From positions 12,276,001 to 12,340,000 of the forward strand of contig NW_020825289.1 in assembly GCF_003286085.1 (NCBI RefSeq): DNA of 64,000 nucleotides, in the 5' to 3' direction. This document shows positions 36,601 to 48,220 of this stretch, in pieces. The stretch is from Drosophila persimilis. Its lineage: Eukaryota > Arthropoda > Insecta > Diptera > Drosophilidae. The notes beneath the pieces were generated by a model that did not search any database, had not been told where the DNA came from, and saw only the letters and a program-made list of their open reading frames with translations. How positions within the stretch are numbered: position 1 is the first letter of the stretch; each line of letters opens with the position of its first letter. Position numbers and translations under genes: made by a program.

Positions 36601-38581
36601 TCGAGACCAACAACAACAGCACAACTGACGACAACATGCAGAGAGGAATGGCGAAAAACAACTCTATAAAAGGCTGACCGACAATAAGATACCCGCTATT
36701 ACTCCAAACTACCCAGCGAGCTTATCGCTTTACAATTTAAGATTCCTTTATACAGAAAATACAAGCTTTAGAAATAGTCGAGGTAAAATTGGTCGAAGAT
36801 TACTTGATTACCGTGGTCGACACAAGAATTTTGGCGCAGACCCTGAGAGGGAAGGACCTATTTCTGCCTGCTGCATACAGGTGCATGGATACATTATACC
36901 CTTGTCCGCTGCGAGTACTCAGTATTGAAGCAGGCGGAAAGCCCTGGGAAAGGCAGGCCCAAAAAGGAATGAAAAAATTGTGTGTCATAACAATTTTTAG
37001 CATAATTATGTTCGGCTAGGGACAGACCCCAGTTCCTAGTTCCCAGCGCTGCCTACCCCCATCTCCCATCTCACATCCTCCTCCACGCGCTAAGAAGTTA
37101 CATAGCCGAAGACAAAAAAGTTTTTCGCCAGCGACTTTAAAGTTGTTTCTGTGGGTGAATTCTGGATCGGGAGCCGGAGCTGGGGCTGGGGCTAGGGCTT
37201 GCGTTGGAGCATCAGAAATGCAGCAGTCTTCAAGCACAAATGAATCGAGTTGTGGGAGTTGGCATGAGCTGCGAAAAAAGTTTTTTCCCCGTCAGCAGCA
37301 TTTGTATGCAATGCAAGCAGTGCACTGCTTGGAGCATTCGCGCTCGTTCTTTCCATTTTCTAGGAAGTTACGCGGCTGAATTTTTGCACAAGAGTTGACA
37401 ATGGCTTGTAATTTACACGGCATCAGCAGTAGGCAACAACACTGGCTGAACTAAAGAGACGAATTCGGTGTTCTTTCGTCTCAGACCAAGCTGGAGCCAT
37501 GATGGAGCCGCTTTCACCAGAAAAAGGAACTCGGGCATGTACACAAATGATGGGAATATGCGCCTGGACTGCTGTTGCCGTTGTAGTTGCTTTTGTTTGT
37601 TGGTGTGCAACGGAAATGAGCCATTTGCTTGAAGTGCAAACTGGGTTAAGACTAATTGGCATTTACTCTGGCCTTTGTTTGAGCGGGCTGCCTCGTCACG
37701 GGCTCCGCGGCCTGGCACTCACGACTCGAAATTAAAATAACTGAAAAGCGCCTGACTCTTCTGTCTTTTGGCTGGGGTGCAGACATTTATTGTAAACACA
37801 GATGCACATAGACGAACAGATACGTATATACACTCATCTGTGGCCTGCCACAGGACAAAACATTAAATAATGGAAGACAAGGCTCGGCGGACCGAAGATC
37901 TTGGTACCCCTGCAGATCGATCATTGCCTCGTGAGCTTTAGAGATTAGAGTGGTCCGATATGTATTCGTATTGATCAAATTTGGAAAGTTCTGGCATATT
38001 ATACTGGCCTCTGCAAGGGCAAAATCGATACAAGAAACACTGAAACACATTTTAAACATCAATTGCGAATGATAACTAAAAGCATTACTATCTTGACTAG
38101 AAGCGGTGATTTGAGTTTTTGTTGAAGTTGATGTCGATGTCGATGTCGATGCAGTGCTGGTTGAAGTTCTTGCAATATTAAGGGGGGTTTGGGATGATGA
38201 AGATGGTGAGGTGCTCAGATGGTGGGCTGATGGTGGTGATGACTTGTGGTGCTTTATGAGAGGGTTGTTGGATAGGTTGGGAAGCTTGTGATAATGACTA
38301 TAAGGTCTATTGCTATGATTATGGTTATGGTTATGGTGTGGCTCTTGCTGGTATGTGTCGTATTTACTTTCCGGCAACGAGATCGATCGATTCTGGGACG
38401 ATTTCTTCCGCAAGAGTCCGTAACCGGACAACGGTCGAAACCCGGCGAACAGACGCCTCCGCAGTCCCGTATCGCTCGCGAGGTAGCTGCTGCCGCTTCC
38501 GGTGCCGGTGCCGGTACTGCCACTGGTAGTGGCACTGGCACAGGCGCCGCTCCCGGATGGCTGATGATGCAAGGGTGACGA

Positions 38582-38612
<31 letters not shown>

Positions 38613-40809
38613 ACTGAAGAGGATGCGGCATACTGTGGCAGCCCCGCATACGGCTGATGCAGAGCGCCGGCGGTATAGTAGTTGATGCCGAAGCCATTGC
38701 TGATGTACGCCGAGCTGGACATATTCGAGACGGGGGCAAAGAACTGCCCGCAGCGTTGATCTTTGTGTTTCGGTTCGAAGTTTGTTGTTTGTTGTTTGAT
38801 GTTGTTTGTTATTTGATTGGTCATTTGGTTATTTGGTTAATTAGTGGTGGCAAGCGAAACGAAAATTGGCAAAAAAGATATGGACACGAAAGAATATATA
38901 GATATATATATATATATATGAATGTATATACTGCACATTTCACTAAACCTAGAATGTGTCTGTGCTGTGTAGAGGCCTGCCAGGACATAGGATACAAAGC
39001 ATCCCAGAGACAGACAGGAGGCAATAGGCAGTCTCCAATCAATCAGTCAGGGGCTGCATTAACACTCTCTGCCAATTGGAATAATGCATCTGCAGACCGC
39101 AAGGGAATGCCAGTTGCTGTTGCTGTTGCTGTTGCCAGTTGCAACATGCAACTGCGGCGCTAATTATGTGCACATTTGTCAAGATTTGGCAACGTCGTTT
39201 CATGTGATTGCTCTTGAGACAATGGAAGAGCCATCCTTGGCCTTCCTGTCTGCCCTGGGCGTCTTGTGGCAATCTATTTTAATGGAAACTCATTCGCTCG
39301 TGATGCAGAATCGGCTCGGAAAAAGCTGCAACACAGAACTCATTCGCACACACACTCACAATCAGAAACGTTCTCGGAATCAAGCTGATGCTGTTGACTC
39401 TCCCCGATTAGATTATTTGAGTAGAGAATGCATGGATATTGTCTCCGTATATACGTATATATGTGGCATAAGTAAATCAAAGTGTTTAGCATATACAAAT
39501 TAATTGCGGTTAACTACATACGATATGGTTCATAGATACTAGATATCTTTGCGTTCATTGTGTATATGTATAGGTATATGTATGTATGTATGCTGGCGAT
39601 GCTGGATGATACTGACTAAGATACGAGAAAAATGTATTCAGAAACTGTTCCAGTCAAACGCACTTCAACTGAAACTCTAAGATATATTTGATTTATAGAC
39701 AAAATGCATATTGTTGTGTGTTGTTGGTGTGTATATCCGTGTATCTTGTACGTGTGATATGTACGTGTGTACGGGTGGAGTGGGCGGAGTGGGAGTGTGT
39801 GTCTTAGTAATTGTTTAAATATTGGCCAAAATCTAAATCGCAAGCGTAGTATCAACTGCCAAGCGAAGCAATAATGGGGGCAACTATTTGGTTAGGGCAA
39901 TGCGAATGAAGTTGAAATTGAAATTGAAATTGATTTGCCATATCTAGATACAAATTTGTAGAAAAAGACAGAGAGAAAATGCAATCGAGTGTAACTAAAT
40001 ACAACTAAGATATGTGAGTGGATGGATGAGCAACTACTTTCTCAAGAAGATATTATGGAGGAAATCTACATGAGGTATCTTTTGGATTACAATCGACGCG
40101 TCGACTTTGGCTTGATGTGAATGTTGGGGAGTGTGGGGCTAGAGAAATGCGGAAGATGGTTTTAGTTGGGTGTGGGGTGGCGGTGGGGGTGGGGGTAGCT
40201 GAAGCACTGAGACGGTATACGGGAGTATATGGGACTCGGGACAGAAACAGACAGAGATCGAAAGTAAGAGGAGAGTCAGAGAGGGAATACAGAGGAGTAC
40301 AAAAAGATGAAACCAAAACCAAAACCAAGACCGAAGCCGAAACCAAAACCGAAACTACAACATAACATACTTATTTAGAAAAGATCAGAAAAATGTGAAC
40401 TCAGCAGAAAGAGAAACAGAAAGAGACAGAAGTGGATGAAGTGAGGTGAGTGTGAGAACAAAAGACAGATGGGGATAGATGAAGAGATAGTTTTTAGAGA
40501 GATAGAGAGTAACAACAAACTACTTTTGCTGCCATTTGGTGATTTGTCGGACCTGAACTACTCGATATATCTTGGGTGGGCACTGGCAGGCCGCCACGTT
40601 GCTGCTGCAGCTCCTGTTGCTGCAGTTGCACGCCCAGAATGGGCATGGCCACGGGCGGCGGACGCACGCCCCGTCCGGCCCGCACCGCTGCCGCCTGCGC
40701 CACCGATGCCAAACTTCGTTGCTGCTGCTGATATTGCTGCTGTTGTAGCTGCTGCTGTTGCATTTGTTGCTGCTGCTGCTGTTGTACTTGTTGCTGTTGC
40801 TGTTGCTGC

Positions 40810-40841
<32 letters not shown>

Positions 40842-43800
40842 TTCCTGCTCCTGCAAGGCCAGCTCGGAGACACTGACAATAGGTATATCCGCCGGCCGTA
40901 GGCCCGGCACCATCTCCCGCTCAGTGAACGCGGGTCCGGGGATCGAGCCTCCCACGAAGCTGCCATCCAGCACCTTGGCCTGGACGGACTTGTCGGCGCC
41001 TGCTGCAAGATGCCCGGATTTAAGTTCGCCGGCTTGTTTCAGCACGCGGTAAATTTGATCGATTTCGGTTATTTCTTTGGGTGCCGTAGGAGAGTTGACA
41101 AGTTCATTGATTCGGTTCATTGGTTGGTTGTTTGGTTGTTTGGTTGGTGAAGGGCGATGGTGGCCAGTTTTGATTTTGGTTTGATCGATTTCAATTCGTA
41201 TTCAATTTTGGATACAGTATTTTTGATGACCGTGCGTGGTTGATATTTTGATATTTTGGAATTGATATTACAAATTGGAAGTGGTTTGAGCAGTTCTCTA
41301 ATTTGGAATGAGCTTAATGGATGGGGAGGGAGTTTGGAGTCTACTTATCATGATCTCAACTGCATAGAAGTACATATGTATGTAGATAGGGGATAGTGTG
41401 GGGGACTGAGATTTGACTAACGTTACGCTAGTGGGTTTTACATCCTGCCCGCAAGCGATCGACCTCCTCGAGGTCTGTTGGCTGCCCGAAGACCCGTCCC
41501 CAAGGAGTACCCCGCAAGAGCTATGCGGAATGAGAGTGAGGCAACTTCTAGTGAACTGTTCGACATACTGGTGAATTACTGTACGAGTACGAGTACGAGT
41601 ACGAGTACGAGTAGGAGTATGTGGTGGCTATAGCATGCTCCGCTACTGCAATTGATTTATTTTTCTTTGGGGCCCTTTAGCTCCTTCGATTTACCGACGA
41701 GTGGGTGTCCTCCGAGTGGATCTAGCTTGTGTAATTTGTGTAATATGTATGTTTATTCGTGTTTGGTTGTATGTTTTGATGTTAGATTGACTCTGAGCTG
41801 ATTGTTCATTCGCTGATTGTCTCGCTAGTTAAGTGAGTTAAAGCGCAACAGTCAAACAACAACGAAAAATCCAAAAATCCAATAAAAATCATAAGGTTCA
41901 AGCGCATTGCAGTCGAGTATCTGGCGCGGACATCGCACGACAAACACGTACACGAGTACGTATAGATCGCAGATGCTATGTATAGCTATTGATATTGATT
42001 TATATGTGGGTACGTACAGCTATGGCATATACTATATATGTTAGAGTAATACTGATCATTTGGATACCTAGCTGCGCAATGCGTTGCATGAAGGGCGTCT
42101 TTTGACGGAATTTCGCGTTCGGATTTGAGCTCGGATTCGGATTGGAACTCGAACTCGAGCTCGGATCCGGCACACTCAGCTGATCCTCTGCCTGATCTTC
42201 TACCGTTGCCACAACGGACTCCTGTTGCCATGCTAGTGGGGTTCGGTGTGGTTTGTCGGAGGGGTGTTCGGTTTTCGGTGTTCGGTGAGTGGGGGAAGAG
42301 GATTTCAATGGAAATTCAGATTGAGTTATTCACATTAATGCTGAGACGACAATTTGGAATTCGTGTTGATTAACTACTTGCAGATGGATGGCACTTGCAT
42401 TCTCGAGGAATGTAACAAACTGGCACTCCTTCACAGTTCAATGAGCAGGCAAATCATCTTCATCATCATCATCCTACGAGTATCTACACACTGCAGGCAC
42501 CTCTGTACGTGTATCTGTTTCGAGGACAACGGGACAGACGGGAGGGCCAAGAAAATTGCAAAGCTCTTGTTCGCTGGTGCTTAGAGAATTGCGACACAAA
42601 TCACAAATGCCACAGCCTGTATGCCGCCACGAGTGCCATAAATCCATTGTGAAATCAACTGATACCAAGGCAATCACAGACTCGCTCCGCCCTGAGCAGC
42701 TCAGATCAATAAATGTATGCCAAATGGTAAGCAAAATGTATGCAAAATGTGGCTTCCGTGGTCCGGGGATGGTGGGCGGAAGAGTGCCAGTTGGAGACCA
42801 GAGTCCAGAGACCAGAGACCATAGACCATAGACTATACTAAGAGAACAGAGAGCATGCAATGCAATTGTTTCGAGCCTCAAGGTTAGTTCCTGGAACAGG
42901 ATATGCCAGGTGCTGCCTCCATGCAAATGCAGTTAGGGCACGGTTAGCCGGACAAATTGTTGGGGGACTTGGACTTCCAGCCAAGCACATTTCGGCACGA
43001 CAACATTTCCCCCACAAGTCGTTATTTCCCCCCACATTCCCTCCAAAGCGGGTCTGTCTCCGTGTTGGTGAGTGTATCTGCATGTGGGCTTGCGTGTTAG
43101 TGTGTGCGTGTGTGTGCGAGTGTGTTTGTCAGGGGACATGGCTGTGATGATAATGCGTGCCAGATACTTACTTTCCTCCTCAACATCAACACGATTCTCC
43201 AGCTCGGAGGTGCTCTTCTGGCGCCGCAGGAGCTTCTGCTTGGGCTGGCAGCGCGGCAGATTCGGGGCACAGTCTCCGTGGGCATTCAGCTTGCAGATGC
43301 GGCAGCGTAGGCCTTGCCGCGTGTGTCCTATAAGAGGGAAGGCCCATTGCCAGCAAATGGTTAGTGGCTTACTCGTAAAAGTGTACTGATTTGGGTGGGG
43401 ATAGGAATGAGAATTGGGATTGGGACTGGGACTGGGCCCATACGCACCTCTCAGTATCTGCGAGCAGGCATCGCAGGCCGTTATCTTCTTGTACGTGTAC
43501 TCCTGCAGATGGTGGCTCCCGTCCAGGTTGGGGCGCAGCGGCTCGGAGGCCGTGCTGGAGGCACCATTACGCCTGTGTGGGAAGGGGGAAGGTGGCAAAA
43601 GGGTTCGGCATCAGTAAGAAGGCTAGGCAATGGAGTCGTCGCAAATGTTGCACTTGTCCCCCATTTCTCGTTACACCACCGGCCGGGCCGGGCCAGGCCA
43701 GGCCCGGAGCATATGCTGATCAACTTTATGGCAGCTTTTGTTTCATATTTTATGCTATTTCAGATTGCTGTTACACACGACAAACAATGCACAACAAACA

Positions 43801-46800
43801 ATGGGGTGTGGACAATGCACAGTGGATAATAGACAATGGACTTCCTGTGCTTGGACAGGAAAAGAATTAGAATAAATGTATTTAAAAGCAGACAACACTC
43901 GGCTCTCTACTCAGCCCTATTGGATTCATTGGAATCTGTTACAATGCCCATTCGATACTGTTCGAGTGGACTTCACAGCCAGACGATCATCTCTGCCAAA
44001 TGCACTGTGCTGTTATTTATGTTCTGCACACAGCACAACGAAAGCATTTCAACAATTTAATTTCATATTTAACACAGAGATACAACCAATTTGCAATTGC
44101 AACTGAAACTTTTCCCTCTCTCTCTCCCTCACACACACACACACACACACACACAAGAGGTGCACTTGTATTTACCAGAAAAAAACAGAAAGGGTGAAAG
44201 AAGGCTGGCACTCCTCCGGCTCAGGCTCAGGCTCAGACCTAGGCCCGGTCCGGAATCAGGAGTGTTGGTAAGTGCACACAGATGCGGATGAGCGCAGAGG
44301 AACGGACATCCAGGCAGCCTGCAGTAGGGACAGACAGTCGAACGGACAGACGCACGAGAAAATAAATTCAGTTGAGCTCATCGGCACAATATTTATAAAG
44401 TTGTGTGCTGAAAGTGCGTAAAATACGAGTACACAATTTCCCGCAAGTGGCCGATTGGCGATTGGTGGGAAAGTGGGAAAGTGGGGAAAGTGCAACACTT
44501 ATGAATAACCAACTACAGATGATGATTGATTTTGCATTTGCAGAGAATTCTTAAGCTATATTAAATATTGTACAAATTATGTGGCACTGCCAGCAAATTA
44601 CCAAGATAGATTTCTGGCCAAGGTGTCAGCTCTCTAATCGATTTATAATTAAAATACATCTCTATTGTGTACATCAGCTATCGGAGTTTGATATCTACAT
44701 ATGTATGTGTACTGGGGGAGGCTACGATTAATTGAGTTTGGTTTTGAATTCAATGCATTGGCATACTTAATGGGTTTATCGAGCTAGTCGTGTGGCTAAA
44801 ATATCACATGATATATTGTACATTTACTAGGTAGGTATACATATGTACTAGGCATCGAGGTGATTTGGTGGTGGAGGTGTGAGTGTGAATGTGAATGTGA
44901 ATGGGTCTGTGGTTGCAGTTTCTATGGCAAAATGCTATAACCAAAGAGCGGCATAAATAAATAATTATTCACATTACAAATTCATTATTGGGTTTGTACA
45001 CTACTTAAAAGTTTCAGCAACCTGAAAATAAACCCCATCAGAACCGAAAACCGAAAACCGACAACCGAAAAACGCAAAAACGGAAAACACAATACGAGGC
45101 AGCAACGAAAACTGGACCACAGCGAAATGAGTTAACTTTCATTTTGGGGGAGGTCCAGTTTCGGGGCGAAACTTTTGTAATATAGCAAAACTCAACATTT
45201 AACTGGGACTTTCTTGTCACGTTTGTAAATGCCCAATGCAGTCCGTATTTTCGTACTTTCGTTTACGTTTATTTATGCGGAGTCGCCGCCGTAGTCTCGC
45301 CTCTGATGAATCCACGAAAAGTCGGAAATAATTCGAAACGAAGTTGAGGGGATAATGCGCGCCTCCCCCCCCCCCCACCCCCCCTTCACACTCGCACTGA
45401 CTAAGCCGATAAGATTTCCAGATTTATCATCATTGGCAGTGCAGACTGTCGGCATGGAATTAAGTATTGTTGCAGTTGCCACTACCGTTTTCCCATCTCC
45501 CCCATTGCAAATGCAACAAAATGCTGGCCATTTCTATGGGGCGGAAGCATGTGTCCAGTCTGTGTGTCCATGGGTATGGGTATGGGTATGGGTATGGCTA
45601 TGGTCTGTGGGAGGAGGATGGAAAATTTATAGTTTTGCAATTTTTCCCATATTTCTCAGTGCTTCAGTGGCACCGAGTGGAATTTACTATGTCCGCCTGT
45701 GGCAGAAGCAGAAGTAGGAAACTTGTCCGGAACATATGGAGGAGCCCACTCTCACTCTCGATCTCGGACACATTTATTCCCAGCTATCGAACAGTGTAAA
45801 CTTTGCTGCTCGACTTGGACCCGAAGGCCATTGTCTTTGCTCCACTTTAACTGGCCGTAGGTACAGCATTCAGCCGCTTTTAATTGCCACATGTGGCAGC
45901 AATCGTGATTGATCACTTCGGAGTGGTGGCAGGTGCACTTCATGGCAAATCGGAACCAATAAATGGCTAATAATAATAAAATAATAACGGATATGCAATG
46001 TGTACGTGCTGGAAATCAATTAGCTGGGATAATTGTCTACATTGGCGTGCAACATTTAGGTCAACCTCGTACGGCTTTGTGGGACAGAGTGTCATATATG
46101 GGAATTACTTTACTTATATGTATATACATTGAGGTTCTAGATATAGTAGTTATGTCTGAAGCTTGGACTGTTTTAGTTTTAGTTGGTGAATTTTGGTTAC
46201 CTCAAAGTCAAAACGGTTGATACAGCGTGGTACATTTGATTTTGTCGGGGTGGTTGGCTGATTGTTCGCGATTAAGTACCGATATATCGATTGTATTGAG
46301 TGGCAAGTCAAAAGCATTGCAATTTCAATGCGTTAAGTGTTCAAATGAGATGGCATATATTGTACGTATGTATATATATATATTAATAGAGAGAAAGTGT
46401 AGAGAACATTAGTAGTCTGAACTTTGCCCAACTGAGCGTTAACTTAACCTAGAGTGGGGCTGGGCTGGACTGGACTGGTTTGTGGGAGGGCAGCTCCTGT
46501 GGCCGGGTTATCTGGGAATATCTGTTGGAGTGCCATGGCTGCATTGCATAATTCGAAGTGTGTAAATATGTACTTGCAATGCTTGGGGGCTTTCCGCGAT
46601 TGCTTGAATAATTGTGCGCCTTTTCCGCAGGCTTTTAGGCATATTAACGTGCGGGCGGCTCCTTCTCTACTCCTCTACTCTTGCCCCGCAGGCACTATTT
46701 CATTTTGAATGTGGTCGGCACTCGCTCTTTCTTCTTTTTATGGGTGTGTATGTGGATGGGGATGTGGATGGGGACGGGACACTCGTACTTTGCTGTGGTT

Positions 46801-47034
46801 TCTGTTCGCTCTATGCCTGATAATGTTGTGTCAGAGGGCAGGGGAGGGGACGCTATATGGGATGGTGCGGGGTTGGACTTACCTGTCTGCTTGTTGTGCT
46901 GAACCAGAACCAGCAGGCTTTAGGCTCTTAAATGCTTTCAGCCACTTTGTTTTCATCGATGGCGCTGTGGCAGCGGAGAATTTGCGTTCGTTGCGCGGCG
47001 ACGTAGGCTCAACTTTGCTCACGAACAGCTCCTT
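32242..47034 (-). CDS. Stacl: STAC-family adaptor (C1 plus two SH3 domains), 5'-partial
   Basis: Constitutive exons on the minus strand: 47034-46883, 43572-43448, 43327-43172, 34929-34714, 33941-33808, 33605-33510, 32612-32418 and 32331-32242 (stop TGA 32244-32242). All junctions are GT-AG and keep phase. The first exon holds a basic segment with an internal Met (MKTKWLKAFKSLKP). Exons two and three make a C1 zinc finger: His in GSHHLQEYTY, then CDAC, then RQGLRCRICKLNAHGDC and a final Cys. A Ser/Pro linker follows. SH3-1 (LYVILYNFKARHPDELDLK, then DPDWWKGK and GFFPSKY) spans an intron. SH3-2 (DKITLLRDQIVIQ, then GYCPVKYLQEV) spans an 86-bp intron. C1-SH3-SH3 is diagnostic of STAC proteins, which bind and regulate L-type CaV1 channels in vertebrate muscle and neurons; the fly member is reported to do the same. 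The symbol is from memory. Any 5' exons upstream of 47034 were not found. Confidence 0.9.
33744..33770. repeat. (GAGT)n tetranucleotide repeat
   Basis: About six GAGT units in the intron between the 33941 and 33605 exons of the STAC gene. Confidence 0.85.
34714..34929 (-). CDS. Stacl: Linker exon of the STAC gene
   Basis: The acceptor follows AACAACAACAACAG and the donor is CACT|GTAAGT. The exon codes PHSPRRQKLNLRMKSLSLD, then SPESSELHGQFRRRP and a Gly/His/Ser-rich end. Its 216 nt take two bases at the start and leave one at the end, like the other linker exons. Basic Ser-Pro-rich content suggests a phosphorylated, unstructured link between C1 and SH3. Confidence 0.85.
35325..35350. repeat. 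(GT)n microsatellite
   Basis: About 13 uninterrupted GT units in a STAC intron. Confidence 0.95.
36065..36198 (-). CDS. Stacl: Candidate alternative terminal exon of the STAC gene
   Basis: After TTTGACACAG the frame reads STNPKTETARPFGEPLMLP, then RASLKSPEAALPEESKARRR, and stops at TGA (36067-36065). The exon starts with CA in the same phase as the 34929 exon. It could therefore end a transcript after the C1 domain or after an alternative first exon, giving a protein without SH3 domains. The peptide is short and I cannot check it for conservation; no canonical AATAAA was noted just downstream. Confidence 0.4.
38368..38824 (-). CDS. Stacl: Alternative first coding exon of the STAC gene (C1-less isoform)
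   Basis: An ATG at 38824 (MTNQITNNIKQQTTN) or the later MSSSAYISNGFGINYY opens a frame with an Ala run, a Gly/Ser/Thr stretch and the basic segment LRRRLFAGFRPLSGYGLLRKK. It ends LPE plus one base at GGAAA|GTAAAT. The spare base fits the 34929 exon, so a transcript starting here would make a protein with SH3 domains but no C1. Reading past the donor leads into His/Ser/Thr low-complexity sequence that is probably intronic. Confidence 0.65.
38825..40493 (-). other. Stacl: STAC intron or 5' UTR of the alternative first exon
   Basis: No open frame with coding character. It contains a (TA)n run at 38902-38919 and short GT/TATG repeats. The promoter for the 38.8-kb first exon would be expected here but no core element was identified. 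Confidence 0.5.
40494..41120 (-). CDS. Stacl: Alternative Gln-rich exon of the STAC gene (possible alternative first exon)
   Basis: An ATG at 41120 starts MNRINELVNSPTAPKEITE and continues through GADKSVQAKVLDGSFVGG, a run of about 50 residues that is mostly Gln, and RPPPVAMPILGVQLQQQ, to TAA at 40494. A TTGCAG acceptor near 41006 begins CA GGC GCC in the same phase as the other exons, so the 3' part could also be an internal exon. The donor is unclear: CGA|GTAGTT or CAG|GTCCGA near 40560 would both give the shared phase but are weak. The exon may instead run to its own stop. Confidence 0.6.
41121..42067 (-). other. Stacl: STAC intron upstream of the Gln-rich exon
   Basis: No coding content is seen. 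A hexanucleotide (GTACGA)n tract lies at 41581-41613. It is the same motif as at 16578-16603 in the CUB gene intron. Confidence 0.6.
41581..41613. repeat. Hexanucleotide (GTACGA)n microsatellite
   Basis: About 5.5 perfect copies in an intron of the STAC gene, with a matching tract at 16578-16603. Confidence 0.9.
42068..42232 (-). CDS. Stacl: Candidate cassette exon of the STAC gene, 55 codons
   Basis: It is bounded by CCCCACTAG on the acceptor side and CTAG|GTATCC on the donor side. It starts with CA and ends with one spare base, so inserting or skipping its 165 nt leaves the frame intact between the C1 and linker exons. The peptide reads QESVVATVEDQAEDQLSVP, then a Ser/Asn/Pro run and AKFRQKTPFMQRIAQL. 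Acidic, disordered-looking composition. Confidence 0.6.
43172..43572 (-). CDS. Stacl: C1-domain exon pair of the STAC gene (43572-43448 and 43327-43172)
   Basis: The two exons are split by a 120-bp intron (GTGCGT...TTATAG) inside the zinc finger, after SQILR. The first completes an Arg codon from the 47.0-kb exon, and the second ends EEE plus one base before GTAAGT. The His/Cys pattern is complete (one His, CxxC, C in GLRC, C in RIC, H and C in AHGDC, C in PRC). This matches a structural C1 fold that can bind two zinc ions. Diacylglycerol binding cannot be predicted from the pattern alone. Confidence 0.9.
43573..46882 (-). other. Stacl: STAC intron between the 47.0-kb exon and the C1 exons
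   Basis: The donor is GACAG|GTAAGT at 46882 and the acceptor CCACACAG at 43573. The intron carries (CA)n at 44131-44154, a C run at 45365-45376 and TATGGG repeats near 45570-45600. Open frames near 45963-46220 on the plus strand have no start context or family match. Confidence 0.65.
44131..44154. repeat. (CA)n microsatellite
   Basis: Twelve CA-type units preceded by a CT-rich tract, in a STAC intron. Confidence 0.95.
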
Positions 47035-48171
47035 CTGCAAGAGGGAACGAGAGCAAGAAAGAGAGAGAGAGGAAGAGGGTACGGGCATTAGGCCAAATGC
47101 AATTTCCATTTAAACGTCTCACGTTGCAGCTTAATTACAAGCCATTTACACTTGCAACCCGTTTCCATTCCCATTCCCAGACCCATTCCCATTCCCAGTC
47201 CCATTCGCATTTCATTCTATTCCATTTGCAGCAAAACTTTGTCTGCTATTTGCCAGCCATTTTGATTTCTGTTTTCCCCTTACGACACAAACAGGACACA
47301 CACACATGCCTGCACACACATACAGAGGTGGTTGCGGAGAGGGGGGTGGGGGGAGGAAGGGAGGAAGGGAGAGCAGCATCGTTATGGCATAATGGAGCCA
47401 TGATTACATGGACAGTGTTTAGGCAGAGGCAAAGGAATGCTTAAATATTTAACTGATATTCTGATAGGCGACAGCGTTGAATAAAGCTATTTTAATTAAT
47501 AATCAACACTTTGTCGAATGCCACAAAATGTAATTAGGCCTGGCACACACACACACACACACAGACGAGCTCTTATGGACAGAGTACGGAGCAGAACTCT
47601 TGGCAATAATTAAAACCACGTGTGACATTTGGTCACAGTTTAGTAAGCCTCGTTGTCCTAGTTGTCCCAGTTGTCCTGGGCTCTGTCCTTGTTAGAGTAG
47701 TGCAGATTTGCGTTGCATAATTAAATGAGTTTCGTGCATAGCACCGAAATATGTACATATCTGGGCGCCATATTGGTTTAATCAGTTATACCCTGCTTTA
47801 TTATTGTTTAGACAGTACAGCCAGTACGGGTTTCATAGACCATGCTAGGTCTATTGCAAAACATAAAATCCCAAACCCAACGAGAAGTATTAGAGTGTTT
47901 TTATTTCGGCTAAGACGCAATTCTTGCAATGTAGAAGTGCTCTAGAAACGGATCTTAAAAGTTATTTCATGCCTATAATAAGAATAATTACAATAACAAC
48001 AACAAGGCCTTGATCCACAAAAGTTTTCCTTCTGCAATTTCCATGTCATTTAATTGATTTTTCCTTCTGTTTGCTAAGGTCAATCAAAGTCATAATCTGA
48101 AGTGCATCTGACAGCACCGTTTCAGACCGATTCGCGAGAGACAGAAGCCGAGCTCGATTTTATGAGGCCAA

Positions 48172-48220
48172 TGGCAGTGGCAGTGGCAGCGGCAGTGGCA
48201 GCGGCAGTGGCAGCGGCAGT
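48172..48220. repeat. GGCAGT/GGCAGC hexamer repeat
   Basis: About eight copies alternating GGCAGT and GGCAGC in the 47-64 kb stretch. It is not part of an open frame with coding character. Confidence 0.9.

Larger units (their letters stand above)
34930..38367 (-). other. Stacl: Intronic and alternative-exon interval of the STAC gene
   Basis: Apart from the candidate terminal exon at 36065-36198, no coding exon is supported. A (GT)n microsatellite lies at 35325-35350. The AT-rich part from 35640 to 35990 could hold 3' UTR sequence for the short isoform. Confidence 0.55.

Noticed and set aside
37787..38367. Continuation of the 345-codon frame past the 38368 donor
   Set aside because: The sequence after GGAAA|GTAAAT becomes His/Ser/Thr low complexity and ends in random sequence. 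The donor and phase fit the linker exon better.
45963..46220. Plus-strand frame with membrane-like sequence
   Set aside because: No homology recognised, no promoter or splice context, and it lies within a well-bounded STAC intron on the other strand.
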